From Collimonas sp. PA-H2 (GTDB lineage: Bacteria; Pseudomonadota; Gammaproteobacteria; Burkholderiales; Burkholderiaceae_D), in NCBI RefSeq assembly GCF_002564105.1, contig NZ_PDBX01000002.1, positions 248,001 through 312,000 on the forward strand: 64,000 nt of DNA, given 5' to 3'. The position numbers and the translations under genes are program-made. How positions within the stretch are numbered: the stretch's first letter is position 1; each line of letters begins with the position of its first letter. The notes beneath the pieces were generated by a model. That model was not told the DNA's origin and searched no databases. It saw only the letters and a list, made by a program, of their open reading frames with translations. Positions 1 to 9,602 of the stretch are shown here, in pieces.

Positions 1-141
1 CCCGGCTGCCAAAGTCAATCAACTACATAGGGAAAACACTCGAAAAGCACACTGACAGCGCGACTGGCGCTACACTCGTTGCTGCCGGCGCGCAGCAGCA
101 ACAGCGGCAACGGCCAGCCCCTCTCCTTACTCAAGCCGACC

Positions 142-609
142 ATGGATAAAATAGATAAACAGATTCTCGCCATCCTGCAAGAAGATGCCAGCACGCCGGT
201 GGCGGAAATCGCCGAGAAGGTCAATCTTTCGTCGACGCCATGCTGGCGCCGCATCCAGAAGCTGGAAGAAGACGGCGTGATATTGCGCCGCGTGGCGCTG
301 CTGGACGCCGACAAGCTGAATGTCGGCGTGACGGTATTCGTCTCGATCAAGACCAGCCAGCATAACGCCAGCTGGTATGCCCAGTTCAGCAATACCGTCA
401 AACTGATTCCGGAAGTGGTCGAGTTCTACCGCATGAGCGGCAATATCGATTATCTGCTGCGGGTAGTGGTGCCGAACATCGCCGCCTATGATGCGGTGTA
501 CCAGAAGCTGACGCAGTCCAACGCCCTGTTCGACGTCAACGCCAGCTTCGCCATGGAGCAGATCAAGCACACCACGGCGCTGCCGCTTGACTATGCCGGA
601 CTAGACTAA
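142..609 (+). CDS. Lrp/AsnC family transcriptional regulator
   Basis: A 155-aa protein with the two-part Lrp/AsnC build: an N-terminal winged helix-turn-helix (about residues 1-60, beginning MDKIDKQILAILQ, with the recognition region around LSSTPCWRRIQKLEEDG) and a C-terminal RAM/effector-binding domain (about 70-150). Family members bind DNA as dimers or octamers and sense amino acids. I start at 142 because family proteins begin at this MDKIDK-like segment; a start at 79 would add 21 residues unlike the family. It faces metC across a 2-bp gap, so the two are convergent, not an operon. A role in amino-acid or sulfur metabolism is inference from that neighbour only. Confidence 0.9.
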   Translation: MDKIDKQILAILQEDASTPVAEIAEKVNLSSTPCWRRIQKLEEDGVILRRVALLDADKLNVGVTVFVSIKTSQHNASWYAQFSNTVKLIPEVVEFYRMSGNIDYLLRVVVPNIAAYDAVYQKLTQSNALFDVNASFAMEQIKHTTALPLDYAGLD

Positions 610-611
610 TT

Positions 612-1811
612 TTAAAGCGCTTGTTCCATGCGCTTGAACGCCAAGCCCATGTCGGCGATCAGGTCGTCGATATTCTCCAGCCCGACGTGTATCCGCACCA
701 GCGGATTCGGATAGGTGGTCGCCGAAGCCACCCGGGTCGGCGGTTTGTCCAGCGGCAGAGCCAGGCTTTCAAAGCCGCCCCAGGACAAGCCGATGCCGAA
801 CAGTTGCAAGCCGTCGAAGAATTTGGACAGCGCCGGACGGCCGACTTCCTTCAACGCAATCGTAAACAAACCGCTGGCGCCGAGGAAATCGCGCTGCCAC
901 AGCTTGTGGCCGGGATCGGACGGCAAGGCCGGATGCAGCACCCGCTCCACCAGCGGCTGGCTCTGCAGGTACTCGGCCAGCTGAATGCCGCTCTCCGAGT
1001 GCTGGCGCAGGCGCACCGCCATGCTGCGCATGCCGCGCAAGGCCAGGTAGATATCGTCGGGGCCGGCGGTCTGGCCGAAATCGTGGGCGCCGTTCTTGAG
1101 GATGTTCCAGGCGCGCTCATTGGCGCTGGCAACGCCCAGCAAAGCGTCGGAATGGCCGACGATGTACTTGGTGGCGGCGTGGATCGAGACATCGACGCCA
1201 TGCTCGAACGGCTTGAAGAACAAAGGAGTAGCCCAGGTATTGTCGAGCAGGACGTAGGCGCCGACCTTGTGCGCTTCTTCCGCGATAGCCGGGATGTCTT
1301 GTACTTCGAAAGTCCAGGAACCTGGCGACTCGACAAACACCACGCTGGTGTTCGGCCGCATCAGCTGGCGGATGTCGCCGCCGATCAGCGGATCGAAATA
1401 TTCCACCTCGACGCCCATGCGGTGCAGCACGCGGTCGGCGAAGGTGCGGGTCGGGCCATACACGCTGTCGGTGATCAGGATATGGTCGCCGCTTTTGACG
1501 AAAGCCAAGATGCTATGGGTGCAGGCCGACAGGCCGGACGGGAACACCAGGCAGTTATGGCCGCCTTCCAGCGTCACGATCGCCTGCTCGAAGGAGCGCG
1601 TGGTCGGGGTGCCGAAGCGGCCGTAGTTGGACATCGGATTGTCGATCTGGCGGCTGGCTTCCCAGTCTTCCAGGTTGTTGGCGATGATGGTCGAGCCGCG
1701 GAAAACCGGCGTGTTCACCATCCCCGCAAAGCGCGCAGGCTCGCGGCCGCAATGGACCAGCTGGGTATCGACATGCGTGGCCGGGGAACTGGAAGAATGA
1801 TCGGTAGACAT
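612..1811 (-). CDS. metC: cystathionine beta-lyase (Cys/Met metabolism PLP enzyme)
   Basis: A 399-aa fold-type-I PLP enzyme of the Cys/Met metabolism family, expected to cleave cystathionine to homocysteine, pyruvate and ammonia in methionine synthesis. Visible marks: SNYGRFGTPT near residue 60 (cofactor-phosphate region), GGHNCLVFPSGLSA, LLDNTWATPLFF with the PLP-contacting Asp, and the PLP-lysine in SIHAATKYIVGHSD. Length fits MetC (about 390-400 aa). A GGAG ribosome-binding site lies 6 nt before the ATG. It is transcribed away from ilvD. Cystathionine gamma-synthase or another family member cannot be excluded from sequence alone, but the overall match is closest to beta-lyases. Confidence 0.88.
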   Translation of the reverse strand: MSTDHSSSSPATHVDTQLVHCGREPARFAGMVNTPVFRGSTIIANNLEDWEASRQIDNPMSNYGRFGTPTTRSFEQAIVTLEGGHNCLVFPSGLSACTHSILAFVKSGDHILITDSVYGPTRTFADRVLHRMGVEVEYFDPLIGGDIRQLMRPNTSVVFVESPGSWTFEVQDIPAIAEEAHKVGAYVLLDNTWATPLFFKPFEHGVDVSIHAATKYIVGHSDALLGVASANERAWNILKNGAHDFGQTAGPDDIYLALRGMRSMAVRLRQHSESGIQLAEYLQSQPLVERVLHPALPSDPGHKLWQRDFLGASGLFTIALKEVGRPALSKFFDGLQLFGIGLSWGGFESLALPLDKPPTRVASATTYPNPLVRIHVGLENIDDLIADMGLAFKRMEQAL

Positions 1812-2114
1812 AGGGACTCCAAAAATAACTGTACGGCGGGATTACCTATGTCTATTGTAGGATTGTGGGCGTGGAAAATCGTCGCAACAAATTGCTTAAA
1901 AATAGAATTTATTAGAATATTTTTCTATGTTTTATTTGTTTTAAAGAAAATAAAAACAATACAACATCTTACGATAGCAAATTACTTACACATATTGCCG
2001 GCCCAACATATATGTAAAACATATTAATAAGCCACAAATCATATATTTGACACAGCCTTATGGGCAAGGCAATCTAGCAGCAGCCCTAAAGCCATTTTTC
2101 TGGAGATGTAGATC
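1812..2114. promoter_or_regulatory. AT-rich divergent intergenic region, metC / ilvD
   Basis: About 300 bp between the divergent starts of metC and ilvD, much richer in A and T than the flanking genes, especially 1890-2040. It must hold the promoters of both genes. I see no clear -35/-10 pair that I would defend, no riboswitch fold and no leader peptide rich in branched-chain residues. Confidence 0.5.
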
Positions 2115-3989
2115 ATGCCGCAATATCGTTCCCGCACCACCACCCATGGCCGCAACATGGCCGGCGCCCGCGCACTGTGGCGCGCCACAGGCATGAAAGA
2201 CGGCGATTTCGACAAGCCGATCATTGCGGTGGTCAACTCCTTCACCCAGTTCGTCCCCGGCCACGTCCACCTGAAAGACCTGGGCCAGATGGTCGCGCGC
2301 GAAATTGAAGCAGCCGGCGGCGTCGCCAAGGAATTCAATACGATTGCGGTCGACGACGGCATCGCCATGGGTCACGGCGGCATGCTGTATTCGCTGCCGT
2401 CGCGCGAACTGATCGCCGATTCGGTCGAATACATGGTCAACGCCCACTGCGCCGACGCCATGGTCTGCATCTCGAATTGCGACAAGATCACCCCCGGCAT
2501 GCTGATGGCCGCCATGCGCCTGAACATTCCGGTGGTGTTCGTTTCCGGCGGCCCGATGGAAGCCGGCAAAGTGGTGGAAAAACTGCCGGGCGTGGCGGTG
2601 ATCGACCAGAAGATTTTCAAGATCGACCTGGTGGACGCCATGATCAAGGCCGGCGACGCCTCCGTCAGCGATGCCGACATCGCTGAAATCGAGCGCTCGG
2701 CCTGCCCGACCTGCGGCTCTTGTTCCGGCATGTTTACCGCCAACTCGATGAACTGCCTGACCGAAGCGCTGGGCCTGGCCCTGCCCGGCAACGGCACCAT
2801 CCTCGCCACCCACGCTGACCGCAAGGAATTGTTCCTGCGCGCCGGCCGCCTGATAGTGGAGCTGGCCAAACGCCATTACGAGCAAGACGATTACTCGGTG
2901 CTGCCGCGCTCCATCGCCACCAAGGCCTCGTTTGAAAACGCCATGACGCTGGACGTCGCCATGGGCGGCTCGACCAACACCGTGCTGCACTTGCTGGCGG
3001 CGGCGCAGGAAGCCGAAGTCGATTTCAAGATGGCCGACATCGACCGCATCTCGCGTCACGTGCCCTGCCTGTGCAAGGTGGCGCCGATGACTGACAAATA
3101 CCATATCGAAGACGTGCACCGCGCCGGCGGCATCGTCAGCATCCTCGGTGAACTGGCGCGCGCCGGCTTGCTGGACACCAGCCGGCCGACCATCCACGCC
3201 AAGACATTGGGTGACTCGATCGCCAATAACGACATCACGCAAACCCAGGACGCCGCCGTGCACAAGCTGTTCAGCGCCGCGCCTGGCGGCGTGCCGACCC
3301 AGACTGCGTTTTCGCAGGAAAAGCGCTTCACCAGCCTCGACACCGACCGCAGCAACGGCTGCATCCGCGACAAGGCGCATGCCTATTCGCAGGACGGCGG
3401 GCTGGCGGTCTTGTACGGCAACCTGGCGGAAAACGGCTGCATCGTCAAAACCGCCGGCGTCGACGAAAGTATCCTCAAATTCAGCGGCCGCGCGCGCGTC
3501 TTTGAAAGCCAGGACGACGCGGTGGAAGCGATTCTCGGCGATACCGTGCACGCCGGCGACGTCGTCATCATCCGCTACGAAGGTCCGAAAGGCGGCCCCG
3601 GCATGCAGGAAATGCTGTACCCGACTTCGTACATCAAATCCAAGGGCCTGGGAAAATCCTGCGCACTGTTCACTGACGGCCGCTTCTCCGGCGGCTCGTC
3701 CGGCCTGGTGATCGGCCATGCCTCGCCGGAAGCGGCCGAAGGCGGCGCCATCGGCCTGGTGGAAGAAGGCGACATCATCGAAATCGATATCCCGGAACGC
3801 CGCATGCACCTGAAAATCAGCGACAGCGAACTGGCCCAGCGGCGCGCGGCGATGGACGCCAAGGGCAAGGATGGCTGGAAGCCGGTCAACCGCCAGCGTT
3901 ATGTATCGCAGGCATTGCAAGCCTATGCCGCCATGGCGACCTCGGCCGACCGCGGCGCGGTGCGCGATATCAGCCAGCTGAAGCGTTAA
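2115..3989 (+). CDS. ilvD: dihydroxy-acid dehydratase
   Basis: A 624-aa IlvD/Edd-family dehydratase that converts 2,3-dihydroxy acids to 2-keto acids in valine, leucine and isoleucine synthesis. Iron-sulfur ligands are visible in [14 protein letters not shown] (near residue 120) and [19 protein letters not shown] (near 195-215). The C-terminal domain has the family's [13 protein letters not shown] segment. Length matches the long (E. coli-type, about 616 aa) form. The start ATG has an upstream GGAG-like site. It is a single gene closed by a strong terminator at 4054-4090. Confidence 0.96.
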   Translation: MPQYRSRTTTHGRNMAGARALWRATGMKDGDFDKPIIAVVNSFTQFVPGHVHLKDLGQMVAREIEAAGGVAKEFNTIAVDDGIAMGHGGMLYSLPSRELIADSVEYMVNAHCADAMVCISNCDKITPGMLMAAMRLNIPVVFVSGGPMEAGKVVEKLPGVAVIDQKIFKIDLVDAMIKAGDASVSDADIAEIERSACPTCGSCSGMFTANSMNCLTEALGLALPGNGTILATHADRKELFLRAGRLIVELAKRHYEQDDYSVLPRSIATKASFENAMTLDVAMGGSTNTVLHLLAAAQEAEVDFKMADIDRISRHVPCLCKVAPMTDKYHIEDVHRAGGIVSILGELARAGLLDTSRPTIHAKTLGDSIANNDITQTQDAAVHKLFSAAPGGVPTQTAFSQEKRFTSLDTDRSNGCIRDKAHAYSQDGGLAVLYGNLAENGCIVKTAGVDESILKFSGRARVFESQDDAVEAILGDTVHAGDVVIIRYEGPKGGPGMQEMLYPTSYIKSKGLGKSCALFTDGRFSGGSSGLVIGHASPEAAEGGAIGLVEEGDIIEIDIPERRMHLKISDSELAQRRAAMDAKGKDGWKPVNRQRYVSQALQAYAAMATSADRGAVRDISQLKR

Positions 3990-4053
3990 ACTCAGCGCGA
4001 TATTCGCTATTGTTTCCTAGCGTTTATCTGGCAAGAAAAATGTAACTCTCTGT

Positions 4054-4090
4054 AAAGGAGGCCAGTGTAAACAGGCCTCCTTTTTTTTCC
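4054..4090 (+). terminator. rho-independent terminator of ilvD
   Basis: A perfect 10-bp stem (AAAGGAGGCC at 4054-4063 pairing with 4074-4083), a 10-nt loop and an eight-T run overlapping the 3' arm, 65 nt after the ilvD stop codon. Confidence 0.93.
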
Positions 4091-4121
4091 TTGATTTGTT
4101 ATTTTTCTGAAAAAACATGTC

Positions 4122-4194
4122 CACGGAAAACACGAAATCCGCGAAAAAAGCCGGAGATCGATGGCTGTCGACGCTCTTTTGGGTGTTTTCCGTG
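4122..4194. repeat. inverted repeat with 12-bp arms (CACGGAAAACAC)
   Basis: CACGGAAAACAC at 4122-4133 is the exact reverse complement of GTGTTTTCCGTG at 4183-4194, with a 49-bp spacer that also holds variants such as CCGCGAAAA. It sits in the 359-bp gap between ilvD and the next gene, downstream of the ilvD terminator. The rest of that gap (to 4348) shows nothing I can name. Confidence 0.6.
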
Positions 4195-4348
4195 CTTTCC
4201 GCAGACAAAGACTTCCGCGAATCTCGCGCTGAAAACCCGTCTTCGCGCTACATGCTGCGCTCGCGCCCTGCCTAAACCAGGCTCTCCATATGGTAAAGTT
4301 GCAAACCCTGCCGGACCGGCTTTGCGTCCGGCAGTTTCCCGGCTATAG

Positions 4349-5623
4349 ATGACTTCGTTGAATAATCCAGAAATACAAACAGCAGCAACTCACGCTACCA
4401 GGCATGCCGTCATTATCGGCGGCGGCCCTGCCGGACTGATGGCGGCCGAAGTGCTGGCCGCCGGCGGCGTCCAGGTGGATGTTTACGACGCCATGCCGTC
4501 GGTCGGGCGCAAATTCCTGCTGGCCGGCAAAGGCGGCATGAACCTGACGCATTCCGAACCCTACGAAGCTTTTCTCTCGCGCTACGGCGCACGCCGCGCG
4601 CAGATCTCACCCATGCTCGACCAGTTCGGCCCGGATGCGCTGCGCGCATGGGTGCAAAGGCTGGGCATCGAAACTTTCATCGGCTCCTCCGGCCGCGTAT
4701 TCCCGACCGACATGAAAGCCGCGCCGCTGCTGCGCGCCTGGCTGCAGCGCCTGCGCCAGGCCGGCGTACGGTTCCACATGCGCCATCGCTGGCTGGGCTG
4801 GGACCAGCACGACGCCCTCAGTTTCGAGACCCCGCAAGGCAAGCTCACCGTCAAGGCCGATGCAGTAGTGCTGGCGCTCGGCGGCGGCAGCTGGGCGCGG
4901 CTCGGCTCCGACGCCAGATGGCTGCCGCTGCTAACGCAACGCGCGGTGCCGGTGGCGCCGTTACGACCATCCAATTGCGGCTTCGACGTCGGCTGGAGCG
5001 AATATTTCCGCGACCGCTTTGCCGGCCAGCACCTGAAGTCGGTAGCCATCCTGACCGGCGATGCCGATGGCGAGCAGCCGCCGGCACGCAAGCAGGGAGA
5101 GTTTGTCGTCACCGCCGATGGCGTCGAGGGCAGTCTGATCTATGCCCTGTCGGCCGGGCTGCGCGACCGCATCGCCGACAGCGGCGAAGGCACGATGATC
5201 CGGATCGACCTGCTGCCGGACTGGCCGCTGCAAAGAGTAATCGACGAAGTAGCGCGGCCGCGCGGCGCCCGCTCCTGGTCCAGCCACCTGCAAAGCCGGC
5301 TGGGACTGAAAGGCGTCAAGACCGGCTTGCTGAGAGAGCTGGTGCCGGCCGCCGATTTTATCGATCCGCTGCGGCTGGCGCATGCCATCAAGGCGCTGCC
5401 GCTGACCTTGCTGGCGCCGCGTCCTATCGATGAAGCCATCAGCAGCGCCGGCGGCGTGGCGTTTGACGGCATGGACGGGCAACTGATGCTGAACGCCTTG
5501 CCCGGCGTGTTTTGCGCCGGTGAAATGCTTGACTGGGAAGCCCCCACCGGCGGCTATCTGCTGACCGCCTGCCTGGCTTCCGGCCGGTCCGCCGGCCATG
5601 GCGTTTTGAACTGGTTACCGTAA
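4349..5623 (+). CDS. TIGR03862-type FAD-dependent flavoprotein (HI0933/BaiN-like)
   Basis: A 424-aa flavoprotein. The N-terminal dinucleotide-binding motif is VIIGGGPAGLMAAEVLAAGG (about residues 19-38), followed by GRKFLLAGKGGMNLTHSE, typical of the HI0933/YhiN/BaiN group. The C-terminus has VFCAGEMLDWEAPTGGYLL, a second FAD contact. The family is annotated as NAD(P)/FAD-dependent oxidoreductases; the physiological substrate of this subgroup is not known to me. The arrangement of the C-terminal motif fits the TIGR03862 branch. It is monocistronic by appearance and precedes a proline-rich membrane protein by 100 bp. Confidence 0.85.
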   Translation: MTSLNNPEIQTAATHATRHAVIIGGGPAGLMAAEVLAAGGVQVDVYDAMPSVGRKFLLAGKGGMNLTHSEPYEAFLSRYGARRAQISPMLDQFGPDALRAWVQRLGIETFIGSSGRVFPTDMKAAPLLRAWLQRLRQAGVRFHMRHRWLGWDQHDALSFETPQGKLTVKADAVVLALGGGSWARLGSDARWLPLLTQRAVPVAPLRPSNCGFDVGWSEYFRDRFAGQHLKSVAILTGDADGEQPPARKQGEFVVTADGVEGSLIYALSAGLRDRIADSGEGTMIRIDLLPDWPLQRVIDEVARPRGARSWSSHLQSRLGLKGVKTGLLRELVPAADFIDPLRLAHAIKALPLTLLAPRPIDEAISSAGGVAFDGMDGQLMLNALPGVFCAGEMLDWEAPTGGYLLTACLASGRSAGHGVLNWLP

Positions 5624-5724
5624 AATGAGCAATTTACGTACAGGCACTTTACTCATGAACCACGCGGCTGTGCATGGCGCCGCTAGCAGACTTGCATGCA
5701 AGTCGACCAAACAAGGCTGAACCG

Positions 5725-6618
5725 ATGAAGGAAGGGAGTGTAAAACCAGGCAAATTGTCGTGGATAGACAAACGGCGCGCCAATCAGCAACGCATCCCCA
5801 AGATCGTCGGCGTGCTGATTTCCATCCTGTTCCACATCGTTGGCATCTGGTATCTGCTGACTCAGCTGCCGGTTGAAATGCAATCGCCGGCGCAAGGCAA
5901 CATGGGCGCGGTCAGCATCACCCTGGCGCCGGCGCCCACCAGCACGCCGAAACCGGCGGTCAAGACCCCGGCCCCGCCGGCCAAGCCCAAGACTGCTCCG
6001 GCGCCGACCAAGCCGCGCCGCACTCCTCCCAAGGTCGCGCAGGAGCGCATGCCGATCACGCCGGAGGCGCCGCGCACTGTGGTCACACCTCAGCCTGATG
6101 CTCCAAAATACGAGCAATCGGTGCAGGAAGATTTTTCCGCGCATATCCAGGCGCGCCGCGAGCAGCGCGAAGCTGCCCAGGCGCAGGAACGCGCCATGGC
6201 AGGCGAAGATTCGCCCAGCGAGGAAGCGCCGCAGTCGCCGAACGACATCGCCAAGGCCAACATCCAGGCGCAAAGAGGCTGGATGGGCATAGACAAGGCG
6301 AAGAATGGCGGCATCTTCGAGGTGCGCGACAAGACGCCGTTCCGCGCCAACCTGGTGTTCCACGGCTGGAGCACAGACAACAACCGCAGCGCGACGCAAT
6401 ACATCCCGGTCGAGCGCGGCGGCGAAATCAGCATCGAAGCCGCCATTGTCAACAAGATGATCGACATGATCCGCAAGAAAACCCAGACCGACATCCCCTG
6501 GCGCTCGCAACGCCTGGGACGCCTGATCACCCTCAGCGCGCGCGTGAAGGATAGCGACGAACTGCAGCAGTTCCTGATGCGGGAAATGTTCTACCAGGAC
6601 AGCGCCCCGCCGCGCTGA
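5725..6618 (+). CDS. proline-rich, membrane-anchored conserved hypothetical protein (TonB-like architecture)
   Basis: A 297-aa protein of unknown function. A short cytoplasmic N-terminus rich in Lys/Arg is followed by one membrane segment (about residues 27-47, IVGVLISILFHIVGIWYLL), then a long periplasmic Pro/Ala/Lys-rich stretch (about 60-120) and a charged coiled-like part (EAAQAQERAMAGED). The C-terminal 110 residues look folded (GGIFEVRDKTPFRANLVFHG). The layout resembles TonB or TolA but I do not see a recognisable TonB C-terminal domain, and no exbB/exbD is nearby. The start at 5725 is preferred because the membrane anchor then follows a normal positive N-terminus; a start at 5674 would add 17 residues. 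Confidence 0.65.
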   Translation: MKEGSVKPGKLSWIDKRRANQQRIPKIVGVLISILFHIVGIWYLLTQLPVEMQSPAQGNMGAVSITLAPAPTSTPKPAVKTPAPPAKPKTAPAPTKPRRTPPKVAQERMPITPEAPRTVVTPQPDAPKYEQSVQEDFSAHIQARREQREAAQAQERAMAGEDSPSEEAPQSPNDIAKANIQAQRGWMGIDKAKNGGIFEVRDKTPFRANLVFHGWSTDNNRSATQYIPVERGGEISIEAAIVNKMIDMIRKKTQTDIPWRSQRLGRLITLSARVKDSDELQQFLMREMFYQDSAPPR

Positions 6619-6725
6619 CAGTCGGGCGCTGTCATGGCGCCTGTCCGCTGATTGCCTAAACCGCAAAGAAATGGCGGCTGGGTCTGCTTCCGCTTACAAT
6701 ATCGTCTACAACCGAATACCCAGTG

Positions 6726-6875
6726 TAGTGTTTCGCCCTTAATGGTAATGGTGTATTTACGTGCCAGGCTAGGCGCAAACCGGAGCGATAGTGGACTATC
6801 GCGAGGATTTGCAACGACGCATGGCGCGTAAATACGCCGTTTATTAAGTGCCATTAAGGGCGCAATATTACACTA
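6726..6875. repeat. 150-bp nearly fully palindromic element (MITE-like)
   Basis: The segment folds almost end to end. Outer arms carry GCCCTTAATGG and its complement (left 6735-6745, right 6851-6861) with TAGTGT-type ends; middle arms are GTGTATTTACGTGCC-like and GGCGCGTAAATACGCC (6823-6838); the centre is GCGATAG-TGGA-CTATCGC (6785-6802). It has no ORF of its own. It occupies nearly half of the 329-bp gap before mutS. The size, terminal inverted repeats and lack of coding capacity fit a non-autonomous mobile element or a dispersed palindromic repeat; no target duplication is obvious by eye. Confidence 0.75.
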
Positions 6876-6947
6876 GCAGTCGGGCGCCAGCGGCGCCTGG
6901 GAAAGAACCTATTTAATGCACTCAGTTTTTTATCAGCGGGCCGCCCA

Positions 6948-9602
6948 ATGACGGTAGCGGCGCAAAAAGTCTCACCCGGCATGCAGCAATATCTCGGCAT
7001 CAAGGCCGACTATCCGGACACGCTCGTGTTCTATCGGATGGGAGATTTCTATGAACTTTTTTTCGAGGACGCGGAAAAGGCCACGCGCCTGCTCGGCATC
7101 ACGCTGACCTCGCGCGGCACCTACAACAATGCGCCGATCAAGATGTGCGGCGTGCCCTTCCATTCGGCCGACCAGTACCTGGCTAAGCTGATCAAGCTGG
7201 GCGAGTCGGTAGCGCTGTGCGAACAGATCGGCGACCCGGCCACCAGCAAGGGCCCGGTCGACCGCAAGGTGCTGCGCGTGATCACGCCCGGCACCCTGAC
7301 CGACTCCAACCTGCTGCCGGAAAAATCCGACCAGCCGCTGCTGGCCCTGTTCGTCACCCAGCAGCGCAAGACGCTCAAGGTCGGCATGGCCTGGCTGTCG
7401 CTCGCCAGCGGCGTGCTGAAGATGATGGAATTCACCTGCGAAGCGGCGACGCTGGACACCCTGCTGAAGCAGGAACTGGAGCGCATCGCGCCGGCTGAAG
7501 TGCTGGTGGCCGACATGGTTGACGCCATGCTGGCCAAGGGCGTGGTCGACAAGGCCACCAACGTGCCGGAATGGCACTTCGATATTACCCACGGCCAGAA
7601 AGCGCTGCTGGACCAGCTCGCCGTCAGCACCCTGAGCGGTTTCGGCGCCGAGGGCTTGAGCGCTGCCATCGGCGCGGCCGGCGCCTTGCTGCGCTACGCC
7701 CAGTCGACTCAGGGTAAGGGCTTGCAGCACGTACGCACGCTCACGGTTGAAACCGAAAATGAATTCATCGGCCTGGACGCCGCCACCCGCCGCAACCTGG
7801 AACTGACGGAAACCATACGCGGACAGGACGCCGCATCTGGCGCGCCTACTCTGTTCTCGCTGCTGGACCACTGCCGCACCGCGATGGGCTCGCGCCTGCT
7901 GCGCCACTGGCTGCATCACGCCAAGCGCGAACAGACGGTGGCGCGCGGCCGCCACGCCGCGATCGGCGCCTTGATGGCGGCGGATGCCGGCAGCGCCATT
8001 TCCAGCACCCTGAGCGCGGTGCCGGATATCGAACGCATTACCGCCCGCATCGCCCTGCTCTCGGCCCGGCCGCGCGACCTGGCCGGTCTGCGCGACGGCT
8101 TGCTGCAGCTGGATGCGCTGCGCGCCGACATTGCCATGTGCGGCAGCGAAAGCGAAGCGCCTTTGCTGCGCGAGCTGCAAACGGCGCTGGCAACTCCGAT
8201 CGACTGCCTGCAGCTGCTGCAAAGCGCGATTGCCGCGGAACCGTCGACCATGGTGCGCGACGGCGGCGTCATCGCCGCCGGCTTCGACGCCGAACTGGAC
8301 GAGCTGCGCGGACTGTCGGAAAACGCCGGCCAGTTCCTGGTCGACCTGGAAACGCGCGAACGGGCCCGCACCGGCATCGCCAACCTGCGGGTCGAATACA
8401 ACAAGGTGCATGGCTTCTACATCGAAGTCACGCACGGCCAGACCGACAAGGTGCCGGACGACTACCGCCGCCGTCAGACCCTGAAGAACGCCGAACGCTA
8501 CATCACGCCGGAACTGAAGGCGTTTGAAGACAAGGCGCTGTCGGCGCAGGAACGGGCCCTGGTCCGCGAAAAAATGCTGTACGAGCAGATCCTGCAAGAC
8601 CTGGCGCCGCATATCGGCACCCTGCAAAACATCGCCCACGCGCTGGCCCAGCTCGATACCCTGGTGGCGCTGGCGGACCACGCAGCGCGCCATGACTGGT
8701 GCCTGCCGCAACTAGTGGCGGAACCGGCGATCCAGATCATGCAAGGCCGCCATCCGGTGGTCGAAAAGCAGATCGAACGCTTCATCGCCAACGACTGCCA
8801 GCTGTCGACCGAACGCAAGCTGCTGCTGATCACCGGCCCCAACATGGGCGGTAAATCGACCTTCATGCGCCAGGTGGCGTTGATCACACTGCTGGCTTAC
8901 GTTGGCAGCTATGTGCCGGCCGACAGTGCAGTGCTGGGACCTATCGACCGTATCTTCACCCGTATCGGCGCCGCCGACGACCTGGCCGGCGGCCGCTCAA
9001 CTTTCATGGTGGAGATGACCGAATCGGCGGCCATCCTAAACGGCGCCACTGAAAACTCGCTGGTGCTGATGGATGAAGTGGGCCGCGGCACCTCGACCTT
9101 CGACGGCCTGGCGCTGGCCTGGGCGATCGCCCGCCACCTGATCGACGTCAGCCGCAGCTTCACCCTGTTTGCCACGCACTACTTTGAACTGACCCAGCTG
9201 CCGGACCTGCATCCGTCGGCCTCCAACGTACATCTGTCGGCGGTCGAGCACAAGGACAGTATCGTTTTCCTGCACGCGGTCCAGGCTGGTCCGGCATCGC
9301 AAAGCTATGGCTTGCAGGTGGCGCAACTGGCTGGCGTACCATCGCCAGTAATCCGCGCCGCGCGCAAGCATCTGGCTCTGCTGGAGTCGCAATCGATGCA
9401 GGCGACGCCGCAGTTCGACCTGTTTGCACAGGCGGCCAGCATGGATGAGCATGAAGAAGCCGACACCAGCAATGGCAGCGACGCTTTGGGTGGCGAGCTG
9501 ATCGCAACCCTGGATGGCATCGACCCCGACGCCCTGACGCCGCGCGAAGCACTAGAGCAGTTGTACCGCCTGAAGCATCTGGCGACGGCGCAAAAAAACT
9601 GA
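6948..9602 (+). CDS. mutS: DNA mismatch repair protein MutS
   Basis: An 884-aa mismatch-recognition ATPase. The N-terminal mismatch-binding domain contains the Phe-X-Glu motif in [13 protein letters not shown] (about residues 29-41). Connector, lever and clamp domains follow. The ATPase has Walker [14 protein letters not shown] (near 628-640), Walker [17 protein letters not shown] (near 705-720) and the signature THYFELT. Length is slightly above E. coli MutS (853 aa). No strong ribosome-binding site precedes the ATG at 6948, but the N-terminus ([17 protein letters not shown]) aligns with the family. Its stop overlaps the start of the next gene (TGATG), so the two are translationally coupled. 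Confidence 0.97.
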   Translation: MTVAAQKVSPGMQQYLGIKADYPDTLVFYRMGDFYELFFEDAEKATRLLGITLTSRGTYNNAPIKMCGVPFHSADQYLAKLIKLGESVALCEQIGDPATSKGPVDRKVLRVITPGTLTDSNLLPEKSDQPLLALFVTQQRKTLKVGMAWLSLASGVLKMMEFTCEAATLDTLLKQELERIAPAEVLVADMVDAMLAKGVVDKATNVPEWHFDITHGQKALLDQLAVSTLSGFGAEGLSAAIGAAGALLRYAQSTQGKGLQHVRTLTVETENEFIGLDAATRRNLELTETIRGQDAASGAPTLFSLLDHCRTAMGSRLLRHWLHHAKREQTVARGRHAAIGALMAADAGSAISSTLSAVPDIERITARIALLSARPRDLAGLRDGLLQLDALRADIAMCGSESEAPLLRELQTALATPIDCLQLLQSAIAAEPSTMVRDGGVIAAGFDAELDELRGLSENAGQFLVDLETRERARTGIANLRVEYNKVHGFYIEVTHGQTDKVPDDYRRRQTLKNAERYITPELKAFEDKALSAQERALVREKMLYEQILQDLAPHIGTLQNIAHALAQLDTLVALADHAARHDWCLPQLVAEPAIQIMQGRHPVVEKQIERFIANDCQLSTERKLLLITGPNMGGKSTFMRQVALITLLAYVGSYVPADSAVLGPIDRIFTRIGAADDLAGGRSTFMVEMTESAAILNGATENSLVLMDEVGRGTSTFDGLALAWAIARHLIDVSRSFTLFATHYFELTQLPDLHPSASNVHLSAVEHKDSIVFLHAVQAGPASQSYGLQVAQLAGVPSPVIRAARKHLALLESQSMQATPQFDLFAQAASMDEHEEADTSNGSDALGGELIATLDGIDPDALTPREALEQLYRLKHLATAQKN

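Noticed and set aside
79..141. Upstream extension of the Lrp/AsnC regulator to 79
   Set aside because: The added 21 residues do not resemble the family, which starts at MDKIDK-type sequence (142).
621..2027. Long plus-strand open frame opposite metC
   Set aside because: A shadow of metC codon use; no family-like sequence, and it runs on into AT-rich non-coding DNA.
2058..3920. 620-codon open frame antisense to ilvD
   Set aside because: Shadow frame caused by GC-rich codons; residues are His/Arg/Gly-rich with no recognisable domain.
4091..4348. 85-codon open frame before the flavoprotein gene
   Set aside because: Reads through the inverted repeat, no ribosome-binding site, low-complexity content.
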